NCBI RefSeq assembly: GCF_001681715.1
Contig: NZ_LNWY01000006.1
Span: 368,969 to 432,968, forward strand
Source: Tritonibacter mobilis
GTDB taxonomy: Bacteria; Pseudomonadota; Alphaproteobacteria; Rhodobacterales; Rhodobacteraceae
DNA: 64,000 nt
Direction: 5' to 3'
How positions within the stretch are numbered: position 1 is the first letter of the stretch; each line of letters begins with the position of its first letter. The position numbers and the translations under genes are program-made. The notes under the pieces are model-generated. The model worked only from the letters and a program-made list of their open reading frames with translations, was not told the origin of the DNA and did no database searches. This document shows positions 15,459 to 24,861 of the stretch, piece after piece.

Positions 15459-16385
15459 ATGAACCATTTTCTCGATATCCATAAAACCTCACCGGCTGAT
15501 CTGCGCACAATCATTGATCAGGCAGGCCAGATGAAATCTGCGCGTCTGGGCCGGCCCAAGGGCACGCCCGATGACGACCAGCCGCTTGCTGGCCGCATGG
15601 TGGCGCTGATCTTTGAAAAACCATCGACGCGGACCCGAGTGTCCTTTGACGTAGGTGTGCGCCAAATGGGTGGCGAGACGATGGTTCTTTCGGGTAAGGA
15701 TATGCAACTCGGGCATGGCGAAACCATTGCCGACACGGCGCGTGTCATGTCGCGCTACGTCGATCTTATCATGATCCGGACCTTTGATGAAACAGTTCTG
15801 ACAGAAATGGCGGAATACGCGGATGTGCCAGTCATCAACGGGCTTACCGACCGCACGCACCCTTGTCAGATCATGGCCGATATCCTCACCTATGAGGAAC
15901 ACCGTGGCCCGATCAAAGGCAAGAAAGTTGTCTGGACGGGTGACGGCAATAATGTCTGCGCCTCATTCATTCACGCGGCGGGGCAATTTGGCTTTGATCT
16001 GACCTTTACAGGCCCCTCGCAACTGGATCCTGAGGATGAGTTCATCGGCCTTGCACGCAGGGCCGGATCTAAGATCACCATCGAACGCGACGCGGCCAAG
16101 GCGGTCGAGGGTGCTGATCTGGTGGTGGCAGACACTTGGGTCTCCATGCACGACAGCCAGTCATCTAAAGAGCGGCGTCACAACATGCTGCGCCCCTATC
16201 AGGTGAACGATGCGTTGATGGCGCATGCAAAACCGGATGCGCTGTTTATGCACTGCTTACCTGCACACCGCGAAGAGGAAGTGACCTCTGCGGTGATGGA
16301 CGGTCCACAGTCCGTGATCTTTGATGAGGCGGAAAACCGGCTGCACGCGCAAAAGGCCGTGATGCGCTGGTGTTTGGGCGTCTGA
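15459..16385 (+). CDS. argF: Ornithine carbamoyltransferase
   Basis: Transfers the carbamoyl group from carbamoyl phosphate to ornithine, giving citrulline. The 308-residue product has the carbamoyl-phosphate site STRTR (in [12 protein letters not shown]), the DRTHPCQ motif and the ornithine-site HCLPAHR. The ATG at 15459 ([11 protein letters not shown]) fits the family; the ribosome-binding site is weak, so coupling to argD transcription is likely. Its 3' end runs into a family 1 repeat whose first module, GGCGGGAGC/GCTCCCGCC, could act as a terminator. argF is presumably under the same arginine leader as argD. Confidence 0.96.
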   Translation: MNHFLDIHKTSPADLRTIIDQAGQMKSARLGRPKGTPDDDQPLAGRMVALIFEKPSTRTRVSFDVGVRQMGGETMVLSGKDMQLGHGETIADTARVMSRYVDLIMIRTFDETVLTEMAEYADVPVINGLTDRTHPCQIMADILTYEEHRGPIKGKKVVWTGDGNNVCASFIHAAGQFGFDLTFTGPSQLDPEDEFIGLARRAGSKITIERDAAKAVEGADLVVADTWVSMHDSQSSKERRHNMLRPYQVNDALMAHAKPDALFMHCLPAHREEEVTSAVMDGPQSVIFDEAENRLHAQKAVMRWCLGV

Positions 16386-16394
16386 TCTGCCCAC

Positions 16395-16477
16395 GGCGGG
16401 AGCGCTCCCGCCCGTCACAGCCGCATTAAAATGCAGCTCCTCCCGTTGGGCGTAGCGCCGGGCCTTTGGCCCGGCGC
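16395..16477. repeat. Structured intergenic repeat, family 1, copy B
   Basis: A perfect 18 bp palindrome GGCGGGAGC/GCTCCCGCC (16395-16412) overlaps CTCCCGCCCGTC. It is followed by GCATT/AATGC, CTCCCGTTGGGCG and the hairpin GCGCCGGGCC/GGCCCGGCGC (16455-16477). Module order and sequence match the copy at 5450-5526. Confidence 0.75.
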
Positions 16478-16560
16478 GTTGCGTTCCCCGGGTCAGATCT
16501 GGTCAGGACCGCCCGCGTCTGACACAGTGGCGCTGAGTGGACCGGCAAGGGAGTGCCGTT

Positions 16561-17505
16561 GTGAGTGAGGGCCATATCGTTGTGCTGGGAGCTCCGGCTC
16601 TGGCGGGGTTTTGCGCAGGGCTTTGGGCGGCGGCCGGGCATAGGGTGACATGGGCTGTGGCTCCACAAACCCAAGCGCAGTTTGAACGCGGCGGATTGCG
16701 CCTTACCGATCCCAGCGGGCTAGATGCACGGATCGGGCCGGATGTGTTGGACTGTCTGCCGGCGCGCGACGCTCTGCGGTGTGCTGATCTTGTGGTTCTG
16801 CTGGATCTGGACGAATTGGAAGCCGCAACAGTCTGGTCCGAAATCACATCAAACGCGCCTGTGGGCACCATGGTGCTGAACGTCACTTCTGCGACCTCCG
16901 CAAACTACGTGCTACCGCCGGACCCACCCACGGGACGGCAGATGGTCTTGGGCCTTGCGCCATGGTGTGTGGACCAACATATCGAGGGCTCGCAAGATGA
17001 AGCACTCTGGGTGCACCGTTATGGGGCAGGCGGGCCAATGCGCGTCGCGGAAGAAGCAGGCATTTGGGCTCGAGATTTGAGCGTACCCTGTCTCGATGTC
17101 AAAGCTCAGTCTGATATTTCGGGTGTGATTTGGGGGAGCAAATTGGCCAGGCTGTTGCCGCTGTGCGCGAGCCTTGCAGGGATTGCGCCACGCGCGCTCT
17201 TGCGGGACCGCGTGTGGCGCAACCTGTGTGCCGACCTGCTTGAAGAGGTGCTGGTTGTGCTGCGAAAAGCGGGCATTCGCCCAAAACCAGCGCGGGGCTT
17301 GCCGCTGTCCTTGCGGCTCAGGGCCTTGCGAGTGGGTGGTCTATTGAACACCTTGGTCTGGCCAGAGGTTTCGATGGTTCAAGGTGGCTCCGCGAAAGAG
17401 GCAGATCTGTCGCTATTGCAAGACTTGTCAAATCTTGGCGCGCGCGTCGGGATGGCGATGCCGGTCAGTGCCTCTCTGCTTCAGGCAGATGTGCGAGGCG
17501 GCTGA
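16561..17505 (+). CDS. 2-dehydropantoate 2-reductase-like (PanE/ApbA fold) protein, diverged
   Basis: A 314-residue protein with a PanE-like arrangement: an N-terminal Rossmann-type segment (HIVVLGAPALAGFCAG), a central WGSKLARLLPLC where PanE has its catalytic lysine, and a C-terminal SMVQGGSAKEADLSLL...LGARVGMAMPV resembling the PanE substrate region. The usual GxGxxG is degraded (GAPALA) and the asparagines after the lysine are missing, so NADPH binding and the pantothenate reaction are doubtful. The GTG at 16561 is chosen because AAGGGAG (16547-16553) lies 7 nt upstream. It is convergent with the Pit gene. Confidence 0.65.
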   Translation: MSEGHIVVLGAPALAGFCAGLWAAAGHRVTWAVAPQTQAQFERGGLRLTDPSGLDARIGPDVLDCLPARDALRCADLVVLLDLDELEAATVWSEITSNAPVGTMVLNVTSATSANYVLPPDPPTGRQMVLGLAPWCVDQHIEGSQDEALWVHRYGAGGPMRVAEEAGIWARDLSVPCLDVKAQSDISGVIWGSKLARLLPLCASLAGIAPRALLRDRVWRNLCADLLEEVLVVLRKAGIRPKPARGLPLSLRLRALRVGGLLNTLVWPEVSMVQGGSAKEADLSLLQDLSNLGARVGMAMPVSASLLQADVRGG

Positions 17506-18996
17506 TCAGACCGAGAATACATGCATCAAGGCATAGATGCCGGCAGAGAGCGCGGCGGATAAAGGAACCGTGATCAGCCATGCCGCCAGAATGGTCAGGA
17601 CATGGCTGCGACGCACCAAGCGCCGGCGGCTGCGATCTTCGCGTGGAAGGCCGGGCCGCTCCGCCTTTTGCCCAGCACGGCGCGCATGAGCGGCCGCATA
17701 TTCGCGGTAAAACCCCACGCCAAAGACCGCACCGACGGCCACATGCGTCGATGAGACTGGCAGCCCAAGCCAACTGGCCACGATCACCGTGAGAGCTGCA
17801 GAGGTAGAGACGCAATAGGCGCGAATGGGGTTGAGCTTGGTGATTTGGTTGCCCACCATATTGACCAACCGAGGGCCAAACAGCAGCACCCCCATCGCCA
17901 TCCCAAAAGCGCCGATGATCAGCACCCAGAATGGGACATGGAGCGAGGCCAGCGCATTGATTTCGGCCGGGTGAGTGCCTGCCTCCTGTTGGCCCATGAC
18001 ATGTACGATGGTCGCCAGCGGGCTGATGGCATTGGCGACATCATTGGCCCCGTGAGCAAAAGACATCAGCACCGCTGCGATCACCAGCGGCAGTCGGAAC
18101 AACGCTTTGATCGCGCCTTTTTGATGCTCCAGCTGCGCGGCGCGATGCAGAATAAGCGGTCGCGCAATGAGGAACGATAACAGCGCCACACCAACCCCGG
18201 CCAAGAGCGCTTGACTGGACGTTGTAGACGACAGGCTTTCGGGCAGTTTCAGCACAAAGAACGTACCAAAAGCCCCCCCCATTCCGGCCAGCAACAGCGG
18301 AACCCAACGCCGCGCTGCTGCCATTTTGTCATCCTGTTGGGTGATCAGCTGGCGGATCAAAGCAAGAAGCGCCATCGCAAGCACAGCACCGATGAGCGGT
18401 GACAGCATCCAGCTGGTCGCAATACCACTGAAGGTGAACCAATCTACCGCGCCAAATCCCGCCGCTGCGGTGGTCGCGCCCAAAATGGAGCCGATGATGC
18501 TCTGGGTGGTGGAAACTGGTGCGCCCATCCATGTGGCCAGATTGACCCAGAGCGCCGAAGCGATCATCGCCGACATCATCGCCTGCACAACGGTTTGTGG
18601 GGCGCTCATGGCCTCTGGGTCGATCAGCTTGCTGGACACCGTCGCAACCACTTCGCTGCCACCAAGGAGCGCGCCCGAGACCTCGGCCAAGGCGGCGGCA
18701 ATCAGGGCCGCGGTCATCGGAAGCGCCTTGGCACCAACCGCGGGCCCCATGTTGTTGGCCACGTCATTGGCCCCGATGTTGAGCGCCAGATAAGCACCAA
18801 ACACTGCGGCGACCATGGCCATGATGGTTGTGGGCGATGTGCCGAGCACGAGTGCGGCCTCGACACCGGCCAATGCCATGAATGCGAGCGCCAATCCAAG
18901 CCCCAGAAGCGGGCGCACGACATAGCCTGTGGTGCGCTCCATCTGGTTGAGACGGGCGAGATCTTTGTCCAGCAATCTCCAGTCAGGGCGCGCCAT
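17506..18996 (-). CDS. PiT family inorganic phosphate transporter
   Basis: A 496-residue, multi-helix inner-membrane permease. Both halves carry the PiT signature: NIGANDVANNMGPAVGAKA (about 73-91) and FAHGANDVANAISPLA. Paired GAPVSTTQSI and GLPVSSTHVAVG motifs are also present. Known role: low-affinity symport of metal-phosphate with protons. There is no PhoU-like (Pit accessory) gene beside it. An ATG at 18996 is preferred to the GTG 3 bp upstream. Confidence 0.93.
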   Translation of the reverse strand: MARPDWRLLDKDLARLNQMERTTGYVVRPLLGLGLALAFMALAGVEAALVLGTSPTTIMAMVAAVFGAYLALNIGANDVANNMGPAVGAKALPMTAALIAAALAEVSGALLGGSEVVATVSSKLIDPEAMSAPQTVVQAMMSAMIASALWVNLATWMGAPVSTTQSIIGSILGATTAAAGFGAVDWFTFSGIATSWMLSPLIGAVLAMALLALIRQLITQQDDKMAAARRWVPLLLAGMGGAFGTFFVLKLPESLSSTTSSQALLAGVGVALLSFLIARPLILHRAAQLEHQKGAIKALFRLPLVIAAVLMSFAHGANDVANAISPLATIVHVMGQQEAGTHPAEINALASLHVPFWVLIIGAFGMAMGVLLFGPRLVNMVGNQITKLNPIRAYCVSTSAALTVIVASWLGLPVSSTHVAVGAVFGVGFYREYAAAHARRAGQKAERPGLPREDRSRRRLVRRSHVLTILAAWLITVPLSAALSAGIYALMHVFSV

Positions 18997-19105
18997 CACA
19001 GGGAACTTTCGTCAATACGACAATTGGCTACGGTATGCCCGGCATATCGGGCAGAATGACCGGATGCCTTGTGGGCAAGGATAAGGGCGAAGGGTAACAG
19101 CGAAT

Positions 19106-19573
19106 TCAAGAGGGGCGGAAGCTGTTCAGAAGGTCTTGAAGCTGAGGTTCGCGCACCATTTGCGCGGCTTCCTGAGGTGGAACCCAGTTGCGCTTGCGCT
19201 CGTGAGCCTCTGGAAAATCATCGCGCAGATCTTCGACCTCGATTGCATAGACCAAAGTCTCCAAAGGCTCCGCAGTGCCGTTATCGAGACGTTTGTCATA
19301 TTCAAAACGCCCCACCGGAGCCTCATCGAACTGCCCCTGACGCACGCCTGCTTCTTCCCAGGCTTCCTGTGCGGCACTTTCCGCACTGGATTTACCTTCC
19401 ATGGGCCAGCCTTTCGGGATGACCCAGCGGCCTGTATCTCGGCTTGTTACAAGCAATACCTCGCACCCCGTGTCGGTGCGGCGAAAGCACAGCGCAGCAA
19501 CCTGCAGCCTGCGCGGGCGCGACAGCATGGGGAGAAAGGTCTGAGACCAGAATTTCTGCAGTAACTGTTGCAT
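19106..19573 (-). CDS. Nudix hydrolase (diphosphoinositol/diadenosine polyphosphate type)
   Basis: A 155-residue hydrolase of nucleoside-diphosphate-linked compounds. The Nudix box is GWPMEGKSSAESAAQEAWEEAGV (about residues 55-77), with Gln in place of the usual Arg before the metal-binding Glu residues. The surrounding VLLVTSRDTGRWVIPKGWP matches the DIPP-like subfamily. Cytoplasmic. It is a stand-alone gene between pit and hrpB on the same strand. Confidence 0.88.
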   Translation of the reverse strand: MQQLLQKFWSQTFLPMLSRPRRLQVAALCFRRTDTGCEVLLVTSRDTGRWVIPKGWPMEGKSSAESAAQEAWEEAGVRQGQFDEAPVGRFEYDKRLDNGTAEPLETLVYAIEVEDLRDDFPEAHERKRNWVPPQEAAQMVREPQLQDLLNSFRPS

Positions 19574-19716
19574 CGAATGCTCGAAGCCTTTTGGGCGTGT
19601 TCTTATACTCTTTAGCTGAACGAGGAAGTGCAGATAGTCTTGTTCTGGGGTGAGTACAACTTCTTTGTGTTAAACTTTCGCTACCGTTGCTCTTATATCA
19701 TCGTTGCATCGGCCAT

Positions 19717-22209
19717 TCACTTGCGCGGGCGAGCGCGCAGGGTTGCTTCGGCTTGGGTGGGATCTTCGGGCCAGGGGTGTTTGGGGTACTGCGCGCGCAT
19801 GTCCTTGCGCACATCGGCATAGGAGCCGGACCAGAATCCCGGCAGGTCGCGGGTGATCTGGATCGGGCGACGGGCGGGCGACAAGAGCGTGACCTTCAGC
19901 GCCACACCCGCGACGGTCGGATGGCGGGTGACGCCGAACATCTCCTGCAGGCGGACCTCAATCCCCGGTGTGTCGCTGGCGTAGTCAATGGGGATCTTGC
20001 GCCCAAGCGGCGTGATGAAACTGCCCGGAACCTCGCGGTCAAGGAGCTGGGTCTGCTCCCACGTCAGCGCGGCGCGCAGGGCCGGGAGTGCGTCGAAACC
20101 CTTCCAGTCGGCGTCTGAGCGCACGCCCGTGAGCATGGGCAGCAGCCAGTCCTCGAGAGTTGCCATCAGGCCCGCCTCGGAGAAATCCGGCAGGTCGTGG
20201 CCTTCGGCGCGCAGCAGTTCGATACGGGTGGCAAGACGCGCGGCGGCGGGCGACAGGCGCAGGCCGAGGTCACGCACACCGTCAAGCATGGCGGTGGCGG
20301 TGGCCTCGGGCGGGACGTCCTTCCAGATGCGGTCGTCCAGCACCAGCGCGCCAAAGCGCTCCTGTTTGCGCGCCACCACGCGGCGGTCGCGTTTGGACCA
20401 GCTGCAGAGATCCTGCCAGTGGATCTGATCTGCGAACAACGCGCGGATTTCGGCCAGGGTGATCTGCGCCGCAAGGCGGATCTTGGCCTCGCGCGGATTG
20501 CCGTCGCTGTCTGTGACGACAAGATAGGGGGCCGCGGCCAGCGGGTCGGAATTTTCCAGCACCGCGCCCTTGCCACCGGAGAGCACATAGCGGGCATCGT
20601 CGCCCTTGCGGCGCTGGGCCACCCGATCCGGATAGGCCAGCGCGGCCATGGCCGCCGGAGAGAGCGGCTCTGATGTGGCGGCGGCGGGTCTGCCCTCGGC
20701 GCTGGCCGAAGTGTCGCTCTGCCCGCCGCGTTGCCGGCGCAGGCGCTTTGCCTCACTGGTGATGGCCTGCAGAGCGGGGGTCTTGACCTGATAGGGGCGG
20801 CGGTCGCGGAAGCGGCGGAGATCCCGCAGGGCCTCAAGACGCAGTGCCAGATCGACCGGCGCGCCGCGCAACGGGTCGCGGTCCGCCATCAGCGCCGCCA
20901 GTGTGGCGCTCTCTGGTCCCGCCACCGCCAGCATATGCGCCAGACGCGGGTGCAGGGGCAGGCGGGCCAGCGCGCGGCCATGGTCGGTGATCCGCATCTG
21001 CCCATCCAGCGCGCCGAGCATCTGCAACAGGGCACGCGCCTCGGACAGGCTACCAGCGGGGGGCTGGGTCAGCAGCGGCAGATCTGCGGGATCCGCCCCC
21101 CAAAGTGCCAGTTCCAGCGCCAGACCGGTGAGGTCTGCGGCCTCGATCTCGGCCGGGGGGTAGGCCATCAGCGCGCCCTCTTCGCCCTTGGACCAGAGCC
21201 GATAGCAAGTGCCCTCGGCCACGCGACCGGCGCGGCCCTGTCGCTGGGTGGCTTCGGCGCGGGTCACCCGTTCCGTCACCAGCCGCGACATGCCTGCACC
21301 GGGGTCAAACCGCGCGCGCCGGGCCTGTCCCATATCCACCACGACGCGGATGTCCTCGATCGTCAGGGAGGTTTCGGCGATGGAGGTCGCCAGCGCCACC
21401 TTGCGCCCCTCGGACACGGGAGCGATGGCGGCGCGTTGTTCGGCAAAGGGGAGGGCGCCAAACAGCGGGCGGATCTGGCAATGGCCGGGCAGCCGGGTCT
21501 CCAGCGCGCCGGCGGCACGGCGGATTTCGCCCTCGCCGGGCAGGAACACCAAAAGGCCACCACCGGTCTCGCGGGTCTCACCTTCCGCGCGGGTGACCAG
21601 ATCCACCAGCGCGTCCAGTTTGCGTGCCTTGGCGGGCAGGGGGCTGTCGAGCCAGCGGGTTTCGACCGGGTAGCTGCGGCCCTCGGAGGTGACGATGGGC
21701 GCATCCATCAGGGCCGCCACCGGGCCTGCATCCAGCGTGGCGGACATCGCCAGCAGCAAGAGATCGTCGCGCAGGGCGCTTGCAACCTCAAGGCAGAAGG
21801 CGAGCCCCAAATCGCCATTGAGGGAGCGTTCATGAAATTCGTCGAAGATCACCGCGCCGACGCCCGGCAGATCCGGGTCCGATTGCAGCATCCGGGTCAG
21901 GATGCCTTCGGTCACAACCTCGATGCGGGTGGATTTTGAGGTCTTGGCCTCGCCGCGCACCCGGTAGCCGACGGTCTGGCCGGGGCTTTCCCCCAATGTT
22001 GACGCCATGCGCTCTGCCGCGGTGCGAGCGGCGAGGCGGCGGGGCTCCAGCATCAGGATGCGCCCGGTGGTCAAGCCTGCTTCAAGGATCGCAAGCGGCA
22101 CCTTGGTGGTCTTGCCCGCACCGGGGGGCGCTTGCAACACCGCACGGCCCCGCGCGCGCAGAGCATCAATCAGGTCGGGGAGCGCGTCATCAATCGGGAG
22201 CCGTATCAT
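19717..22209 (-). CDS. hrpB: ATP-dependent helicase HrpB
   Basis: An 830-residue DEAH-type RNA helicase of the HrpB family; its role in bacteria is poorly understood. Motifs in order: APPGAGKTT (motif I, near residue 30), DEFHERS (motif II, a DEAH variant), MSATLD (motif III), VDMGQARR, and QRQGRAGR (motif VI). The HrpB-specific C-terminal region follows (from about residue 520, ending LPGFWSGSYADVRKDMRAQYPKHPWPEDP). I chose ATG at 22209 (MIRLPIDDALPDL); an upstream ATG at 22227 is possible. It ends the run DUF3108-hrpB on the minus strand. Confidence 0.94.
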   Translation of the reverse strand: MIRLPIDDALPDLIDALRARGRAVLQAPPGAGKTTKVPLAILEAGLTTGRILMLEPRRLAARTAAERMASTLGESPGQTVGYRVRGEAKTSKSTRIEVVTEGILTRMLQSDPDLPGVGAVIFDEFHERSLNGDLGLAFCLEVASALRDDLLLLAMSATLDAGPVAALMDAPIVTSEGRSYPVETRWLDSPLPAKARKLDALVDLVTRAEGETRETGGGLLVFLPGEGEIRRAAGALETRLPGHCQIRPLFGALPFAEQRAAIAPVSEGRKVALATSIAETSLTIEDIRVVVDMGQARRARFDPGAGMSRLVTERVTRAEATQRQGRAGRVAEGTCYRLWSKGEEGALMAYPPAEIEAADLTGLALELALWGADPADLPLLTQPPAGSLSEARALLQMLGALDGQMRITDHGRALARLPLHPRLAHMLAVAGPESATLAALMADRDPLRGAPVDLALRLEALRDLRRFRDRRPYQVKTPALQAITSEAKRLRRQRGGQSDTSASAEGRPAAATSEPLSPAAMAALAYPDRVAQRRKGDDARYVLSGGKGAVLENSDPLAAAPYLVVTDSDGNPREAKIRLAAQITLAEIRALFADQIHWQDLCSWSKRDRRVVARKQERFGALVLDDRIWKDVPPEATATAMLDGVRDLGLRLSPAAARLATRIELLRAEGHDLPDFSEAGLMATLEDWLLPMLTGVRSDADWKGFDALPALRAALTWEQTQLLDREVPGSFITPLGRKIPIDYASDTPGIEVRLQEMFGVTRHPTVAGVALKVTLLSPARRPIQITRDLPGFWSGSYADVRKDMRAQYPKHPWPEDPTQAEATLRARPRK

Positions 22210-22235
22210 GGCGGCGCTTATCGCCAATCGCGGGC

Positions 22236-22985
22236 TTAACGTCCAGCCTGCGTAAGCCCACCTTGCAGCGTGACAGTGCCAAAAACCGTGGCGACTTTGG
22301 CGGTGGACATGTGGAAACGCCCATCCGGCCCGGCCTCGTAGCTGAGTTCGAGATCAAAGGACTTTGCCCGCGCCAGTTCTCGCGCGCTGTAGCCGTCTTC
22401 GCGGTGCAATGTGCCCCGGCAGACAAACCCCGCTCCCTTTGGACGTGGCGAGCCCAGCACCAGCCGCGTGCGCCGTGCCCCATCAAAGATCGGCTGATCG
22501 AAAGAGCAGAGATCATCTACGGCCTGCGGTGCCACCGCGCGGAAAATGGCGGTCGCCGGATCAACTGTGTCGCGCTGGTTGTCCGGGCGAAGAGGCGGGG
22601 TGTCAGAGCCAAGACGCCCACCCGTGACGCGGGGCACGCCATTTGTATACTCGAGTTGGGCCGTCGATTGCCGCTGCCCGGTGTTGACGTTTTCTAGGAA
22701 CCACGCGGGCCGAAGGCCTGCGGAGGTCCAGCGCCCCCGTGCCTGCATTTCGAAATGAACCTTTGCCAATAGCGCCACCGCACCGGTCGAGGTAAAGCGA
22801 CTGCGCACGCCATAGGTGCCACCGCTGCGCTGGCTGGCAAGAGTGAAAGTGCCAAGTTTGACGCCGAGGCCCCGCACGACATAGTGCTGCTGATCGCTCG
22901 TGCTGGGGTCATTCGCGAATACAGCTACGGGCGATATGAAGGCCGCGAGCAGGATAACCCCTCCGAGGACAAGGTAACGGCGCAT
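22236..22985 (-). CDS. Exported DUF3108 domain protein
   Basis: A 249-residue protein with an N-terminal signal peptide (MRRYLVLGGVILLAAFISPVAVFA), predicted periplasmic. The body matches DUF3108: VVRGLGVKLGTFTLASQ, then FEMQARGRWTSAGLRPAWFLENVNTG and CRGTLHREDGYSARELARAK. Function unknown. AAAGGA upstream supports the ATG at 22985. It is 26 bp before hrpB, so the two may be co-transcribed; meaB is divergent. Confidence 0.78.
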   Translation of the reverse strand: MRRYLVLGGVILLAAFISPVAVFANDPSTSDQQHYVVRGLGVKLGTFTLASQRSGGTYGVRSRFTSTGAVALLAKVHFEMQARGRWTSAGLRPAWFLENVNTGQRQSTAQLEYTNGVPRVTGGRLGSDTPPLRPDNQRDTVDPATAIFRAVAPQAVDDLCSFDQPIFDGARRTRLVLGSPRPKGAGFVCRGTLHREDGYSARELARAKSFDLELSYEAGPDGRFHMSTAKVATVFGTVTLQGGLTQAGR

Positions 22986-23109
22986 CAAGGCAATTCCTTT
23001 CCAATATCAAGCGCATGTTTCGAAGCGGCATTGAGGTTTTGCGGCAGGGCCACTGGACAAGCGCGCCCCGGCTGCGCCATCAATGCCCGGCAAGGACGAG
23101 AGGCGCGCC

Positions 23110-24111
23110 ATGGACATCGCACAGCTGAGTGACAGGATCTTAAACGCGGACCGTCGGGCCTTGGCCCGCGCCATCACATTGGTGGAAAGCGCCCGTCCGG
23201 ATCACCGCGCGCAGGCGGATGACTTGCTGTCGCGTCTGGCCAAAAGCGACCGTCAGGCACTTAGGATCGGTCTGTCAGGAACGCCCGGGGTGGGCAAATC
23301 CACCTTTATCGAGGCCTTTGGCATGATGCTCATTGGGCAGGGGCTGCGGGTTGCGGTGTTGGCGGTTGATCCCAGCTCGGCGCGGTCCGGTGGATCAATT
23401 TTGGGGGATAAAACCCGGATGGAGCGGCTCAGCCGTGAGCGCGCGGCCTTCATTCGTCCCAGTCCGAGCCAGAGCCACCTTGGTGGTGTTGCCCGCCGCA
23501 CCCGCGATGCGGTGGCGCTGTGCGAGGCGGCAGGCTTTGACGTGGTGCTGATCGAAACCGTGGGGGTGGGGCAGTCGGAAACCGTTGTGTCGGAACTGTC
23601 CGATCTGTTCCTGTTGTTGCTGGCCCCGGCGGGCGGCGACGAGCTCCAGGGCGTGAAGCGCGGCATCATGGAGATCGCAGACATGATTCTGATCAACAAG
23701 GCCGATGGCGATCTGAAAGCGACCGCGACTCGCACCTGCGCCGATTATGCCGGGGCGCTGCGGCTGTTGCGTAAACGTCCGCAAGATCCGGATGGTTTCC
23801 CCAAGGCGTTGACCGTCTCCGCGATCGAGGCCGCTGGGCTGGAGACCGCATGGGCAGAGGTGCAGGCGCTGGCCGGGTGGAGGCGCGAAAACGGGTTTTG
23901 GGATCAAAACCGGGCGCAGCAGGCGCAGTATTGGTTTTCTGAGGAGGTGCGACAGGCGCTTTTGGCGCGGCTTCAGACCTCTTGGGCAAAGTCGCGCATG
24001 ACGGAATTGTCGAAAAAGGTGGCCGAGGGCGCGCAAACCCCACAAGAGGCTGCGCGCGATCTGTTGACGGGTTTGGGTGTCGCGGACCTTGATCCGTCGC
24101 GCGTGGGCTAA
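23110..24111 (+). CDS. meaB: Methylmalonyl-CoA mutase-associated GTPase MeaB
   Basis: A 333-residue G3E-type GTPase that protects and reloads cobalamin-dependent acyl-CoA mutases. Visible: P-loop GTPGVGKST (about 58-66), VDPSSARSGGSILGDKTRM, the switch-region ETVGVGQSE, and NKADGD. In Roseobacter-group bacteria it would serve methylmalonyl-CoA (propionate) or ethylmalonyl-CoA mutase. No mutase gene is in the window. Start ATG at 23110 (MDIAQLSDRI) has AGAGG upstream; the longer form from 23083 is less likely. Confidence 0.93.
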   Translation: MDIAQLSDRILNADRRALARAITLVESARPDHRAQADDLLSRLAKSDRQALRIGLSGTPGVGKSTFIEAFGMMLIGQGLRVAVLAVDPSSARSGGSILGDKTRMERLSRERAAFIRPSPSQSHLGGVARRTRDAVALCEAAGFDVVLIETVGVGQSETVVSELSDLFLLLLAPAGGDELQGVKRGIMEIADMILINKADGDLKATATRTCADYAGALRLLRKRPQDPDGFPKALTVSAIEAAGLETAWAEVQALAGWRRENGFWDQNRAQQAQYWFSEEVRQALLARLQTSWAKSRMTELSKKVAEGAQTPQEAARDLLTGLGVADLDPSRVG

Positions 24112-24266
24112 GACCTGCGACTCAGGTGCGACGGTTGGGGGTGCTCATGGCCTGATATGGCGTGCACACGCTTGCATCTTGGCCCCGAAATTGTAAAAGC
24201 CCGCCAGCGCTGGAGGGGATGGCGCGGGAATGTCGGCTGGTCTGCCATAAAAGCGTCGCATATGGC

Positions 24267-24295
24267 TTGACCATCTTCGCGATTCCTCCTAAACG
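24267..24295 (+). promoter_or_regulatory. Candidate rpmB promoter
   Basis: TTGACC, 17 nt spacer, TAAACG. The -35 is close to consensus and the -10 is weak. It would give a leader of about 110 nt. Confidence 0.35.
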
Positions 24296-24311
24296 CATCC
24301 AACCAGTTTTC

Positions 24312-24334
24312 GGGCGCAGCCAATGGCAGCGCCC
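24312..24334 (+). promoter_or_regulatory. Leader hairpin before rpmB
   Basis: GGGCGC-A-GCC pairs with GGC-A-GCGCCC around an AAT loop, leaving one A/A mismatch. TTGTAATTT follows. It may be a regulatory structure in the L28 leader, or an attenuator. Confidence 0.35.
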
Positions 24335-24413
24335 TTGTAATTTGGCGACTGATTCCAAAAGGCCGGGCAGGCTGTACTCGGGTCGGGACGCCGCAGATAC
24401 GAAGGATAACACC

Positions 24414-24704
24414 ATGTCGCGCCGTTGCGAACTGACCGGAAAAGGCCCGATGACTGGCAACAATGTCAGCCACGCCAACAACAAAACCAAGCGTCGTTTC
24501 TTGCCGAACCTGAACGACGTCACCCTGCAGTCCGAGACTCTCGGACGCGGTGTGAAGCTGCGCATCTCTGCTGCAGCCCTGCGTTCGGTTGATCACCGCG
24601 GTGGTCTGGACGCCTTCCTTGCCAAAGCAAAAGACGCAGAGCTGTCTGACGCGGCGCTGAAGGTCAAAAAAGAAATCGCAAAGGCACAAGCCGCGCAGGC
24701 CTGA
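24414..24704 (+). CDS. rpmB: 50S ribosomal protein L28
   Basis: A 96-residue L28, part of the large ribosomal subunit: begins [32 protein letters not shown], with [16 protein letters not shown] later. The alphaproteobacterial form is longer than the 78-residue E. coli protein because of an alanine- and lysine-rich C-terminal tail. GAAGGA lies upstream of the ATG at 24414. A strong intrinsic terminator follows. rpmG is not adjacent. Confidence 0.97.
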   Translation: MSRRCELTGKGPMTGNNVSHANNKTKRRFLPNLNDVTLQSETLGRGVKLRISAAALRSVDHRGGLDAFLAKAKDAELSDAALKVKKEIAKAQAAQA

Positions 24705-24741
24705 TAGGCCGCATGATTTCTTGATCCTGCCCAAGAATTTT

Positions 24742-24776
24742 AAAAGACCACCGAGTGCGAATCTCGGTGGTCTTTT
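24742..24776 (+). terminator. Intrinsic terminator after rpmB
   Basis: AAAAGACCACCGAG pairs with CTCGGTGGTCTTTT (7 nt loop), then T residues. Strong. Confidence 0.92.
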
Positions 24777-24861
24777 TCCGTTTGGTGCCAATGATTCATG
24801 TCCGCGACTCTTTGCCCGCGGCTTTGGGTCTGGGCTTGTGGCATGTCTGTCTTCCTGAGAT

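Larger units (their letters stand above)
24112..24413. other. Intergenic region upstream of rpmB
   Basis: The 302 bp between meaB and rpmB hold a possible sigma-70 promoter (TTGACC at 24267-24272, 17 nt spacer, TAAACG at 24290-24295) and a hairpin in the predicted leader (24312-24334). Nothing coding was found. Confidence 0.5.
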
